Assembly: GCA_033980235.1 (NCBI GenBank)
Contig: CM067070.1
Span: forward strand, 11,230,046-11,294,045
DNA from: Diadema setosum
Lineage: Eukaryota; Echinodermata; Echinoidea; Diadematoida; Diadematidae
Length of the DNA stretch: 64,000 nt
Direction: 5' to 3'
Within the stretch, counting starts at the first letter, position 1. Each line of letters opens with the position of its first letter. Shown here piece by piece: positions 26,096 to 38,400 of the stretch. The notes beneath the pieces were generated by a model. The model was not told the origin of the DNA. It worked only from the letters and a program-made list of their open reading frames with translations, and ran no database searches. The position numbers and the translations under genes were made by a program.

Positions 26096-26223
26096 GTTTG
26101 ACCTACTTTAGAAACCACGTGACCCATCTACGTGCTGACATCCTGCCTAGATCAAGTCAGGTGATCCTGAAACGGCTCCATCATATTTTAAACTTTTTCA
26201 CATCTGCCATTCTTTCTATCAAT

Positions 26224-26513
26224 ATGCCACCCAAGGCCAGTGGGTGCCGCAAGAAGAAGGCTGATCAACTCAATATTAGAAACTGTGGCTGGTGAGGACG
26301 CATGCGATGCCAGCATGGCCAAAGAGGCAAAACAATATCTCTGAAAAGAGGAGCATCAGATTGTTGGCGAACTTCTGGGAGGATCATGCTGGATTTTATG
26401 ACATATCCCACGAGAAATCTAAAGATAACGCCCACAAGAGAGCAGCTGTTGAATCCTTCTCGATAAGAAAAATATGTTTGAAGGGCAGCCCATACCTACA
26501 TGTGACTTTATAG
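26224..26513 (+). pseudogene. broken MADF/Myb-like DNA-binding ORF of a transposon
   Basis: An ATG at 26224 opens MPPKASGCRKKKADQ, a basic N-terminus, and stops at 26295. The overlapping frame from 26292 reads on through EKRSIRLLANFWEDHAGFYD and ISHEKSKDNAHKRAA, the pattern of a MADF/SANT-type domain (hydrophobic-x-x-W-E...FYD...K-D...R). PIF/Harbinger transposons encode such a small DNA-binding partner beside their transposase, which is why I link it to the repeats just upstream. The frame break at 26292 and the short C-terminus indicate a decayed copy. No DDE transposase is seen nearby. It could instead be a host gene relic. Confidence 0.4.
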
Positions 26514-27244
26514 TTAAATTCAAAAATACTTTCATTTGCGTTACAATAAATGGATTTGTGTGAACTTTAGCATTTCTAAAGAAAAGTAAAGTTAGATGCA
26601 TTCAATTTTTGTGTTACTGTCTATATTCCAATAAAATATTAATTCAACAAAATACATCTATGTGATAAGGCTAATAAATGTGAGCGTGCATCTCTAAACC
26701 AATAAACCAGACATGATTTCTTTTTTAGTTGATATCGAATTCTAAAAGAAGATTTCTAGCTTTAAAAGATTACGTTCAGCGAAAACGGGAAGAGAACCCA
26801 AGCAGGCATTCTATTCGTTCAAAGAACCTAATGCTTTGGGAGCTGGTGTGCCAAAAATAGGACATAACCTCTATAGAAATCATTGTGAAGGGCTTATCAG
26901 ATTAACCTAAAATTTACTACACTATTTAAACACTCTCATAATGATTATTAAAACTGGCTTTCTCTTTTCAAAAGTTAGTAGGGTTCATAACAGGACATCT
27001 GATAGAAACAGTCTATGCTGTTGTTTTTTCTCACTCATTCAGAAAACTTATCACAGAGTGAAAAATATGTATCTCGAAAATCTGCCTAAAAGTTTGCTTC
27101 CCTTTGTGTTATATCCCTAAATATCGCAATGTAGAAGAAGAAATATAATTTCTTTCTGAAAATATAATATGTTATTTCTAGCTTTATTGCAAAGCCATGC
27201 TATGCGATTTTTTCCTTGCAATTCATTACAATTGGTTTTTTTTT
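26514..27244. repeat. non-coding with M1-related fragment
   Basis: At about 26880-27010 the words GTGAAGGGCTTATCAGATTA and TTTTCAAAAGTTAGTAGGGTT match the interior of the M1 element (compare TGAAGGGATTATCAGATTAA at 42899). The flanks are too diverged to set ends. Nothing else is recognised. Confidence 0.45.
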
Positions 27245-27480
27245 TTTCATTGACGAGCTCGTGCTTTTTATTTGGTCTTTATTTGGCTAGCGTGTACGTC
27301 GTGGCCCTATAGTTTACTTGATGACGAGCTCGTGAATGCTCGTAGTGTGTCTTGTTAAATTTTTGTAGTGACTAGATCACGGCCTGTACGACTTGTGAAC
27401 TGCGTAACTCGTGGACTGTGTGACTCGTGGGCATTAAGACTCGTGATAGGCTTAATGACTGTTGGACTGTCTAGCTTGTG
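27245..27480. repeat. array of degenerate ACTCGTG motifs
   Basis: GACGAGCTCGTG occurs at about 27253 and 27323, followed by a series of ACTCGTGG/GACTCGTGA words at 10-25-bp spacing to about 27455. This resembles the motif clusters at 25752-26095 and 17092-18385 in architecture, but not in sequence. Confidence 0.5.
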
Positions 27481-27485
27481 ATTCC

Positions 27486-28840
27486 CCCCCCCCCCCCTCC
27501 ATTTGACAACAAAGCTTACAATCAGTTCTGCGACTTCTCATAACAGCAAAAGTGATAGTCTTTCTTCTTTCATGTTCATTACATCTCACCGGGTATTGTG
27601 CGTCTTAAAGGGCCCCCTCTTTTTTTTTTTTTTGGGGGGGGGGGGGGTGGGGGAGGTATATATCATTATTTTATAATCATGGGACATCTTAGCATATCTA
27701 TAGAGAGTCGTTGCAAGGTTAGGTTCGGAAATCAGATACAAGGGTACGGAAGAACGCAATAATCGGAACGTGTAGCGATAAGAGATTTTTTTTTTTTTTT
27801 TTTGATTGCTCTCTTTTAAAGAGGGTATAATGCGCCCTCTTTGCTATAATCCAGAATTAGAATTTCAGCCCTCACCGGCAGCTCCCGCGAGCATCAAACG
27901 ACTCGAACGTAGAGTGTTAAAAGCTGCCGTTTCCTGTCGTTCGCTTTTCCCGGGCCCGTCTAACTCATTACAAATCACGCGCGGCACTCCACGCTGATCA
28001 ATATACAAACCCCGCTGCACAGAGAGCGCATAGAGAGGACTCTTGTTGGGGAGTTGGTTTTCTTATTTCTTTTCTTTTGAGTAAGAAGGTCTGTCTTCTA
28101 TTTTCTTACAAATTAGATCATCAATATTCGCATTAGATTTGTATAAAATAAGAGACGGGTGCCTGCTCACATAATATTATAAGCTCCGAGTACAATTAAT
28201 GATTAATGCAAAATGAAAATATTTTAAGAGGAGCCAAGTTCTTCTTAATGATTTTAAAATCGAAAAAGGAGGAAGAAGCTGCAATTTGCAACGTAATCCT
28301 TTGTTTCCGTTCTTGCAGGAAGTCACACACAATCACATCCACACCCACCCACACACACGCTTACACAAATATATATAGGCCTACATTATAATATATATTA
28401 TGTATGTATGATATATTTTTATGAAGAGTTTAAAGAAAAAAAAACACAATTCTATAAGTTTGAGGCATTTGACACAAAAGGTACTGAAAAGAAAAACAAA
28501 ATTTATGATAAGATTCCAATCATATCTGTAAAGGAGACCTCCGGATGAATAGAGCACGGTGACCGATAAGTGGCACATGTAAATGTTGGTTGAGGAACTA
28601 CTTTTTGTGACTCCTGTATTTTTCTCGGATGATTTTGTTTTCTCATCACAATTTCTCCCGTTTTCTTCATCTCTCCAAAGAATTTCTATGCACAGATATA
28701 ACAAAACTTTCACAGCTAATAATAACGTGAAAAAAAGAGGAAAATCTAGGAAGCTTCACAAACATTTATTCAATTTCCACTATCACTCAGGGGTCAGGTG
28801 CGGCCAAGCATGCACATTGGTTTAAAACTGGATCTCGCTG
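27486..28840. other. non-coding; homopolymer runs and family B fragment
   Basis: Poly-C lies at about 27485-27497 and poly-T/poly-G at about 27620-27655. AAAGGAGACCTCCGGATGA at about 28529-28548 is the terminus of family B without a matching partner. A plus-strand frame at 27806-27997 has no recognisable domain. Confidence 0.5.
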
Positions 28841-28935
28841 GATTCAGCACTTTTTGGAACAAAACCCAAGTAGATTTAGCACGTTTAGGAACAAAACATA
28901 ATGCATTACACCATTTGGAACAAAACTTTCTGTTC
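28841..28935. repeat. three-copy tandem repeat, about 32 bp
   Basis: Three degenerate units follow the pattern ATTYAGCACNTTTNGGAACAA, where the last bases are AAAC or AAAACC, ending in TTTGGAACAAAAC at about 28927. Confidence 0.6.
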
Positions 28936-29232
28936 TTGTCTTTCTTCTCAATTTTCCAGATGAAACCTAATATAGATTGAGTACGTTTTAGAAAGAAGCT
29001 TTTCCTTTACAGCTTGTGAGGTACTTCCGAGCTGGAGAGGGCGCTATCGTACGTCGATCGCTATGTTCAGAGCACAGACATATTTTCAGAGATGATTCGC
29101 TCTCTCAGAAAAAAAAAAAGAAGGGGGTTGGCGCCAAATTGTCATTAATTAAAATTATATTTTCTCTACCATTTTGTTATGATGATAAGGCATTTTATTC
29201 GAGTGCAGACCATGAGGTAGAGTTTCATTTCG
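28936..29232. other. non-coding
   Basis: No gene or repeat is recognised. Confidence 0.45.
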
Positions 29233-29620
29233 GTGTATCAATATAAAGTGTTTTCATTTCTTTCTTCTAAAGCCAACTCAGAACGAAAACGTACAGTTAC
29301 AACGCCCTTCATATTTCTCTCTCCATATCACTGTACGGTATAATCGATAGCTGGCGCCATTCATCATACATCACAGTAAATGCTGAGCGATTTACCCCAA
29401 TGAACCGGTACACTGAAGCATATACAGAGTATAAGGACCTTTCACTACATCTGGCTTTTCAAGCTCTTTGTACTAAAATCTTCTTATATATTTATGGAGG
29501 ACTGTCAATATTGTATCATCTGCATTGGTATGACATAATAACTTCTGCGAAATTGTGTTGGATTAAATGGAACAACCTACTAGCATACAAAGTAATAACA
29601 ATTGATTAGATAAGATTTAA

Positions 29621-30083
29621 AGGAGACCTCCGGATGATTTTCAGATTTTTACATTTGAACAACTATAAATTAGTTATACTGAGCGTAGATTTTCAGAATT
29701 CATGATAATTGGGATGAAGAATAAGAATAATTATTTTCAAAATTTAGAACAAATTACAATGAACAAGGATGATGACATGGCAGAGTCACCATAAGAATGC
29801 ATGAGTTGGGGCTCAAGGAAGCAGAACAAAAGAAGAAGGCATGCATAGATTATACACAGGTGAACTCGCAAGGAAGCAGTATTGTAATGGAATTACACTG
29901 CTACATTTCTGAAATATGTGAACCTCCTATGTCATCATGCTTGTTCAGTGTAATTTGTGTAAGGTTTTTAAAAGTATTGTTTCTCTGCTCAAGCACCACG
30001 ATAAATTCCACAAATCTATACGTGGAGTTGTTGATTTATGTACTACATGATGTGAAATTATGAAATCCGTCTGGAATGTCCCT
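29621..30083. mobile_element. TTAA-flanked MITE, family B copy 2
   Basis: TTAA lies at 29617-29620 and 30084-30087. The left end is AGGAGACCTCCGGATGATTT and the right end, reverse-complemented, is AGGGACATTCCAGACGGATT. It contains AACAAGGATGATGACAT and its inverted partner ATGTCATCATGCTTGTT, so it is palindromic. It sits in the loop of the D fold-back element. Confidence 0.7.
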
Positions 30084-30094
30084 TTAAGGCAGAA

Positions 30095-30460
30095 TTAGCC
30101 ATCTGCAGATAAAACAAAAACCATTAGAATAGTTCTAAAATGTCAGCTAGGGATGGAAACAATCAATGTACACATTTGAACCAGTGTAATCGATGTTGTT
30201 AAATATTGTTGAATATACAAAATGTGAACAATAGTTTCCAGACTCAACCGTCCACTGTAACAGTTCAGGCTCAATGAGTAACATAATGACATCTCCTTGT
30301 ATTTTAGGCTTTATCGCAAAAAAAAAAAAAAAAATTGTGTATAGGATGTGACCTCCACAGTATGCATCAAATGTGATATCTTGGACATTTCTTTTTTTTT
30401 TAAATCAATAATCCCAAAGGCAAATTATGGCCTTTAAGATAAGACCGTAATCGTGGCAGT
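30095..30460. repeat. dispersed repeat, family C copy 2
   Basis: It aligns with 23570-24070 (see that entry) and lies between the B element and the right arm of D. This arrangement suggests C is the spacer of D or of a composite, not an independent insert. Confidence 0.45.
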
Positions 30461-30897
30461 CTTGTATAATAGACATAAGAAGATTTTGGTACAAACAGCT
30501 TGAAAAGCCAGATGTAGTGTTAGGTCCTTACGGGACGAATCTTATTACATGTATACTCTGTATGCTGCAGTTTACCGCTTCACTGGGGTAAATCGCTCAG
30601 TATTTACTGTGATGTATGTTGAATGGCGCCAGCTATCGATTACACCGTACAGATAATGTAAAGCGAAACAGGAAGGGCGTTATAACTGTATGTTGTTGTT
30701 GTTGTTGTTTTTTTTTTAGTTGGCTTTAGAAGAAAGAAAGAAAAAACCCGTCATATTGATACACACCACAAAATAAAGAAAAAAGCCCACCACAATCTTA
30801 AGTTGATCATAAGATCTAAGATCGACTTAAATTCTTCGCAAAACAACCCCCAGCATACTGTACATTTTGACCTCCACCTCCACCCACCAAAACACCT

Positions 30898-30957
30898 TCA
30901 CACACACGCACACACACACACACACACACGCACACACACACACACACACGCACACAC
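30898..30957. repeat. (CA)n with CGCA interruptions
   Basis: A CA array broken regularly by CGCA. The poly-Val/Cys minus-strand frame over it is an artefact. Confidence 0.95.
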
Positions 30958-31549
30958 ATTTTTTCAATGATATCTTATTGATTTCATTCAAAGTAATCAT
31001 AAATAAACCCATTCTGGGTGTAACATGAACATAGGAACGGTACAAATGCCATTCAAAAGACAAATCTATTACCAACTTATACTGCCCATTATCTCCCTTC
31101 AAACATAACAACTCGATTATAAATCAATCCTACTAATCATTTCTTCACGAGAAAGTATTGACATGTACAAAAAAATGTATATATATATATGTATCTTTGA
31201 CTATGGTATACTTATACTGCCAATCATCTCTCTTCAACATAACAACTCGATTATAAATCGAGTATGTAAGGGTATATATATACAAGGGTATATACATAAA
31301 AAAGCAACAAAAATACGTTATACAAAACTAGAATGAAATCATTTCATTGAAATCAAATCCCCATTCCCCACCAACCCCGATGCACTCAAACCTATCCCAC
31401 ACCCCCACCACAACCCCAAACACATACATCCACAACCACCACACACATACACCCCAAACACCAACACACATACACACCAACACCAAAAACGCACATACAC
31501 ACATACACCCCACTCACAAAACACACCCGAAGCGATACCACCTTCCTTC
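30958..31549 (-). repeat. probable 3' untranslated region of the L1/Tx1-like LINE
   Basis: On the minus strand this follows the ORF2 stop (31552-31550). It begins with a GT-rich block (31540-31340, TGTGTGTATG words). It also contains a direct duplication of about 50 bp: 31075-31125 and 31210-31259 both read from ACTTATACTGCC to CTCGATTATAAATC. The right limit of the element is not defined. Confidence 0.4.
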
Positions 31550-31706
31550 CTAATAAAAACGACTTCCAAATTCAGAAACATTTTCCCATTTCAGCAAATG
31601 TAATCCCAACTTATTTCTTTTTATAGCAATTTCTTTTTCTTCATCCCGAAAACGTATTATTCTTTTACAAATTTCCTCCAAAGTAGGAATTTTCCCTCTG
31701 ACCTAG
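31550..31706 (-). pseudogene. L1/Tx1-like LINE ORF2, C-terminal fragment
   Basis: The minus-strand frame VRGKIPTLEEICKRIIRF, then about 30 further codons rich in Lys/Glu with a closing KWENVSEF and a TAG stop, has the look of the C-terminal tail of L1/Tx1-type ORF2. It continues, in frame, the sequence that breaks off at 35431 (ILKYIIFRSK). Joining the two ends restores a continuous reading frame across the inserted plus-strand LINE. That is the evidence that one element was split. Confidence 0.6.
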
Positions 31707-34700
31707 ATTATGACACAGTAAGGCATTCTGAATCTGACCATGCAAACATTACTTCCAGTTTGTATGAAGATTATATATCCAATGAATACAATACCTCAGC
31801 ACAAGAATTTGAATATAATTTCGACTCAAATGATCCAGTTCAGAGTCCATCATGTGTTTACTTGACTGAAAATCAATATAAGAATCGTATTATGAATACA
31901 GTCAATAAAACATTGTTGTCAACTCACTTTAACATACGCAGTATCAACAGAAACTTTGACAAGTTGCGTTTACTCCTAGAAAACCCAGATCAAAAATCTT
32001 GCTCCATCATAGGGCTAACAGAAACATGGTTGAACTCCAATATCAGTCATTTGTTTTCTTTACCCGGATTCGAATTTGAATTTAGAAATAGAAACAACAA
32101 AGTCGGTGGTGGAGTTGGTTTGTACATCTCGAAAAAAATTGAATATATTATACATGAGGAGATCAGTGTTATGAACGATAAACTCGAATCCCTTTTTATT
32201 GAATTGATAAATCCACATGGAAAAAAACATTGTGATTGGCGTAATTTACAGACCCCCTCGGTCGAATTTGAATGATTTTCTGACATATATGCAGGATTTA
32301 GTACAAAATCCCATTATACTTAACAAAGATACATTTTTAATGGGCGATTTTAATATTGATCTCATGAAATGTAATTCCCAAAACAACCCACAAGAATTTA
32401 TAGAAACATTAATGTCTGCTTCGTTTTTACCATTAATTTCCAAGCCTACCCGTATCGCCAGTCAATCGGCTACCCTCATAGACAACATTTTTTCTAACGT
32501 TCTTCCACTTCCTGAGTCTGGTATCCTCCTCTCAGACACCACTGACCATTATCCTATATTTGCCAAGATTCCAATTAAACTGACTAAACAAAATAACTAT
32601 CACAAGCGACGTAAGATTACTGCAGATAAGCTTACAAGTCTCCAAAACAGCCTCAAAGAAATCGACTGGTCCTTTGTATACGACACCACCGATGTCAATT
32701 TGTCTTATGACTACTTCATATCTACTATTACCTCCGAAATCGATAATCATATTCCGCAGCGTAACATAAAAATAGATATAAGCAAATTCCCAAACTCCCG
32801 TGGATAACCCATTCAATAATATTACGATCTATAAATACAAAAAATAATTCATTTTATAAATACAGATGCAATCCTACTGAAAAAAATAAGAAAAAATATG
32901 TTTCATATAAAAACACACTCACCACATTATTACGTACGCGGAAGAAAAACTTTTATGTAAATCAGATAAATAAATATAAAAATGATATTAAAAATACATG
33001 GAAAATATTAAAAGATGCTATGAATACACCTAACAATTCATCCAATATTACTGAAGTTCGATGGGGCGATGCCTCCAGCAACACTCCCGCTGGCATGGCT
33101 GAAATTTTTAATGACTTCTTCTCTTCAATTGGACAAAATCTTTCTCAAAATATTCCTCTTTCTAGTAAAACTTTTACTGATTTTTTAGATACACCTAACT
33201 CCAAAACTATATTTTTTGACCCTACATATAAAGAAGAAATAGTAAGGATTGTTGCCAATTTGAAAGAAGGAAAAAGTCCTGGCCACGACGGAATTGATAA
33301 CCACCTGATAAAAAAATTCCTCAAATAGTGGATCCCTCAGTACATATTATCAATTCATCGCTTACAGCTGGCCATGTGCCAAATAGCATGAAAATTGCGA
33401 AAGTAATTCCTATTTTCAAGAAAGGGGAGAAGGATGATGTCAACAGTTGTAGACCTATATCTTTATTATCTTCTATCTCCAAGATTCTTGAAAAAATAGT
33501 TTACATCCGGACAGTACGTTTTCTTAAACCTGTGACATATTTTCAAATTTTCAATTTGGATTCAGGGAAAACCACAGCACAACACACGCATTACTCGCCT
33601 TCATCGACAAAGTCACACAAGCACTTGACACATTTTCACACACGATAGGTATCTTCTTGGACTTCTCCAAGGCCTTTGACACGATTAACCATGGAATACT
33701 TCTCGCAAAATTATCCCATTATGGCATACGTGGAAAGGCCTTGGAGTTGTTCACGAGTTACCTATCAAATAGATCCCAATTTGTACATGTCAATGGCTTT
33801 GATTCTCAAAATGAAACGATAACATGTGGTGTCACACAAGGGAGCTTACTAGGCCCGTTGTTATTCATTATTTATATCAATGATTTTCATAGATCCTCGG
33901 AGAAACTATCATTCATATTATTCGCGGATGACTCTAACCTTTTCTTTTCCCATCCCGACCCAAATATCTTAGCAAGAACAGTAAACGAAGAACTGAGAAA
34001 GGTTATACAATGGATATACGCAAATAAATTGTCACTTAATATTCAAAAAACAAAATTTATGCTTTTTAGTAACTCTTTAGATAGCCTCCCGGGAAATATA
34101 TCATTTGATACTACTCCCCTAGAAGAAGTTTCTACTTTTAAATTTCTTGGTGTTTGCGTTGATAACAAGCTTTCATGGAGGAATCATATTGATAGCATAT
34201 GTAAAACTATTTCACGAAACATTGGCGTAATGAACAGATTAAAATATTATCTTCCTTCATATGCATTATTAACTCTTTACTCTAGTTTGATACTACCTTA
34301 TCTAAACTACGGGATTCTTGCTTGGGGTAATACATATCAGATATTACTTGATAAACTTTTTTATTGCAAAAGAAAGCGCTAAGAACTGTTTTTAACCTAA
34401 CTACACGAGAACATACAGATCCTTTGTTTTTTTACCATAAAATATTAAAAATAAAAGATTTGTATGTGTTTCAACTTGGTCAGTTCATGTTTAATTATAA
34501 CAGCAACTTTTTACCCAAAATATTTCACGACTCTTTTCATCGAAACAGTCATGTACATAACTATCCTACGCGACGATCCAACGAATTCCATCTTCCATTC
34601 ATGAGAACCGTACATGCTCAAAATACATTTCTGTATACCGGACCCAGACTTTGGAATAATTTAGATAATAGTTTAAAAAACTCACCCTCATTCCTCACAT

Positions 34701-35430
34701 TTAAATACAAATTCAGAAAACATTTGTTATCTACTTATAATTCTAGATAGTCTGAATTAATTGTTTTAATTTATGCTTGAGGTTTCACCTGTCCTGATGT
34801 CGCAGCACTTGGCGTGTTCTGTATGCAGACCTCTCTTCTCTCTTTATTCTTCTTTCCTCTTCCTTCCTGACTTTGTTCCTCGTAGACTTGTATTGTCACC
34901 GTCTTCTCTCTTCTCGGTACTATATCGCGTCGTATATGTGTGTGGGTAACTGAATGTCTGTACGAGTGTGTCGTCCTTCTTATATTTTCCCGGTACACCA
35001 GTTCAATGAACACCGTCTGGGCATTAGCATTGATACTTATTTCCTATTATTGTCGAAGCCAGCGTATAGCTATATTTTTACAAACGACTTAAGTAATCTA
35101 TATTTGATATAAATGCTGTAAGAAAATAATAAAACAAACTTGAATAATATATTGCATACTCATCAATTATCTAGGGATCCACGTCCTACAAGCTTAGCTT
35201 TTTTGTGGATCGCTATTTTCCAAAATTGAAGTTATTTTCTGAAAGCTCGCGAAGTATACATGTATACGCATCGTTCCTTCTGATTATTGTACATATGTTG
35301 ATGTATATAATTTATTTTGTATATTACATGACCTTTTGTAAAAGTGTAGACAATATCATTTTATGATATGTATACTTTGTATTACGTTTTGATTTTCGTT
35401 GATTGGAAATAAACTATGATTGAACTTGAA
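31705..35430 (+). mobile_element. CR1/Jockey-group LINE, copy 1 (5'-truncated)
   Basis: A non-LTR retrotransposon with an endonuclease and reverse transcriptase in one ORF. It has a 3' untranslated region of about 680 bp and a short TTGAAC-type tail at 35420-35430. It is 5'-truncated: the minus-strand copy at 56150-60840 extends at least 110 bp further upstream before its ATG. It sits inside the minus-strand L1/Tx1-like ORF2. At most a CT dinucleotide is duplicated at the junctions (31703-31704, 35431-35432), in line with the small or absent duplications of CR1-type elements. Confidence 0.85.
31708..34750 (+). pseudogene. LINE endonuclease-reverse transcriptase, frameshifted
   Basis: The AP-endonuclease domain comes first: HFNIRSIN, IIGLTETWLN and GGGVGLYISKK in the frame to 32275. 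It continues in the next frame with GVIYRPPRSN, FLMGDFNIDL and SATLIDNIFSN (32217-32807). The RT follows: GKSPGHDGIDNHLIKK (33020-33328), FKKGEKDDVNS (33328-33648), then SKAFDTINHGILLAKLSHYG, CGVTQGSLLGPLLF and the catalytic FADDSN (33657-34382). The C-terminus with YNYPTRRSNEFHL-like residues ends at TAG 34748-34750. At least five frame breaks kill it, and the RT PQG motif has become TQG. In life the protein nicks target DNA and copies its own RNA in the nucleus. It differs only at scattered sites from the copy on the other strand at 56-60 kb. Confidence 0.85.
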
Positions 35431-38400
35431 CTTAGATCTAAAAATGATATATTTCAAAATAAAAATTATTGTATTATAAAATTTTACTTTTGGATCCCTT
35501 CCCGTAACACCAAAATGAACGTCTCTCCACTCTATATTTCGAAGATCTGCCATCTCAAACCTATCTATCACTTCCTGCCACAAATTCTTAACATACACAC
35601 AATCCCAAAATAAATGTTTATATGTTTCTACCGATTGCTCACAAAAAGAACACCGGTTATTTGCAACGAAACCAAACTCAAAAAGATTTTCCTTTGCATA
35701 AACAACTCCATGTAATAATTTATACTGAAATTCCCTAAGTTTTGTTAGAAGTGTTGTCATTCTTGGTCTTAAAAATATATGTGTAATTTCCTTTTTCGAA
35801 AACAAATAATCATTTTGGCCATCTTTCATTCGTAAAACATACAATTGCAGTAAATTTGTAACAAAGAGTTCATACACCTTTCCAAATGAAACATCTTTCA
35901 ATAAAATTACATTCTCAAAAATTTTCAAAGAAATATTATATTCCTCTTTATCAACAAAATAAAAATCATATATATTTCCCTCAAATTTCTGGCTTCTTAC
36001 AACAACCTCCCCTATTTTCCAAACTTTAACTATATTTTCACTATCTAATTCTAACCTGTGAAAATATATTGCTGATCTCATACGATCTTTTTCCATAATT
36101 TGCTTCACTAAATAAATATTCTTCCTATATAAATTTTCACAAAAAATCATTTTCCCTTTACACAAATAATCCTTATTATTAAAAAAAAAATTGGATCAAT
36201 CTTGCCTTCTTGATAATTCCGGTTATTCTCCATTTCTTGCCATGCCCTCAAAATTTCTAAATAAAACAATGGTACATTAAACTTTAGAAATCGTATATCA
36301 TAATTGCACAAAAATATGAATCTTCCTCCCGCAGTATTAAAAATATAATCAAAGAAAAGTTTCCATCCCATGAGCTTCTCACCATATAACAATCGCTTCA
36401 ACCACATAATTCGTTGACTCTTAACAAACAATTCAAAATTTGTCATTCTAAGACCGCCCTCACTATAATCCTGATAACAAATAACCCTTTTAATTCGATC
36501 TTTACCATTCCATATAAATTCAAAACAAATTTTATTGATATCTGCCACTACCCACTTTGGAACCTCTATTGATGAAGATACATAATATAATTTAGACAGA
36601 GCATATGTTTTGAGCAAAAATATTTTCCCATTACAGTCAAATCTCTTTGTCTCCACCATTCCAAAAGTCTTTTAATCTTACTCAGTATCTCTTTATAAGT
36701 CATTTCTTCTCTGACCTTAATATCCAATGCAAAATACACTCCTAAAATCTTTATTTCAGTTACAACATTACCCATGGGTAATCTTTCATGTTCTCCCTTT
36801 TTCTTCCCTATACTCATTACCTTTGTTTTATCAATATTAACCTTCAAACCACATAATTCATAAAAATCCTTAAATATTTCCTGTATTCTGATAATTGATG
36901 ACCTATGTCTAACAAATAAAGTCATATCATCAGCATATTAAACTTGTCGAACCTCAAAATTCTCAAACTGAAAACCTCTAATCCCATTATCCCTTTTCAC
37001 CGCCTGCGCAAGAATTTCCATTACCAATAAAAACAAATATGGTTATAATATCAAAATAACCTGTCGAAACACCTCCGTTCATAACACAACTACTTATTCC
37101 ATTATACATGATTTTCACCCAAGAACAAAACGACTCACCAAACCCAAAACCCCCAAAAAACCATCTTAAATAAGAATTTCGGCGAAACTGAATCAAACGC
37201 TTTTTCAAAATCAACTGCTATCAAATATGCCTCTTCTTCGCAGTAATTATTACAATAGAAAATCACATCGTCTATCAAACGCAAAGCCTCACCAATATAC
37301 CTGTTTTCTATATAACCAACTTGATCCAGATGAACAATCTCATATAAAACTCCCTTTGTTCGCTTTGCCATTATCTTAAAAAGCATCTTATAATCCGTGT
37401 TCAACAAAGTAATCGGTCTATAATTCTTTATAAATAATGGATCTTTGCCCTCTTTTTCAATCAATGTTATTACACCTTGTTTTTGAGACGTTGCTAAACA
37501 ACCTTTCTCAAAAGCTTCATTGAAAACTTCAACCAATAAACTTCCTATTTGTGGCCAAAATGTAAGATAAAATTCAACTGTAGATCAATCATTCCCAGGT
37601 GATTTATTTAATTTCATATTTTTTAAACACTCCCAACATTCCTCCTTAGTAATTTTTCCTTCACAAAAATTCTTACTGTCATCACTTAATTGAGGAATGT
37701 CTTTACAAAATACACTTTCTCTGAAATCATCACACACTGATTCATCTTCTGAATACAGATTTCTATAAAAATTTCTAATCAATCGCATTATTACATCCTT
37801 TTCTTTAATCACATCTCCCCTATCATCGCACATTTCCCGTATAACCGTTTTCTGTTTATTCGACTTGAGCAACTGCTCAAAATACTCTTGATTCTGTTCA
37901 CCCTCTTCATACCAGACCACTCTTGACCTAACATTTAATCCATCCGTATACACATTATACAATTTCTTCAATTCCGTTTTTTTTTTACTCTCTATATCCT
38001 TTAAAATTCCACCACTATCAGGAGACGACAGACAATTTTTCTCCAAAATATCTATTTCATATTCCAACTGCTGTATACTTAATCTTCTCTCCTTTGATTT
38101 TTTCTTCGAAAATTTCATTGCAAAATTTCTCATTTTCATCTTTAAAAAATCCCAGAAAGAAGATTTATTATCAAACTCCGTCAACCATTGTAATTCAATA
38201 CTTTTTATTTCTTCATTCATTCCCTGTACAAATTCCTTATCAACACACAAACTATTATTAAATTTCCAATAAGACTTCCCATAACTTTCATTATATCGAA
38301 TAGATTTCAGTTGTAACAAAATCCCAGAATGATCAGGTGCTACTGATGATATAATCTCACATGTTCTTACTGAACTTTCCAAATCCTTTGATATAAACCA

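Larger units (their letters stand above)
29233..30764. mobile_element. fold-back element, family D, with inserts
   Basis: The arm at 29233-about 29497 (starting GTGTATCAATAT) is the imperfect reverse complement of about 30473-30764 (ending ATATTGATACAC). Paired landmarks are CTTCTAAAGCCAACT with AGTTGGCTTTAGAAG, GATAGCTGGCGCCATTCA with TGAATGGCGCCAGCTATC, and CATCTGGCTTTTCAAGC with GCTTGAAAAGCCAGATG. The space between holds a complete family B MITE (29621-30083) and a family C segment. No coding. A further partial D copy is at 63455-63600. Confidence 0.7.
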
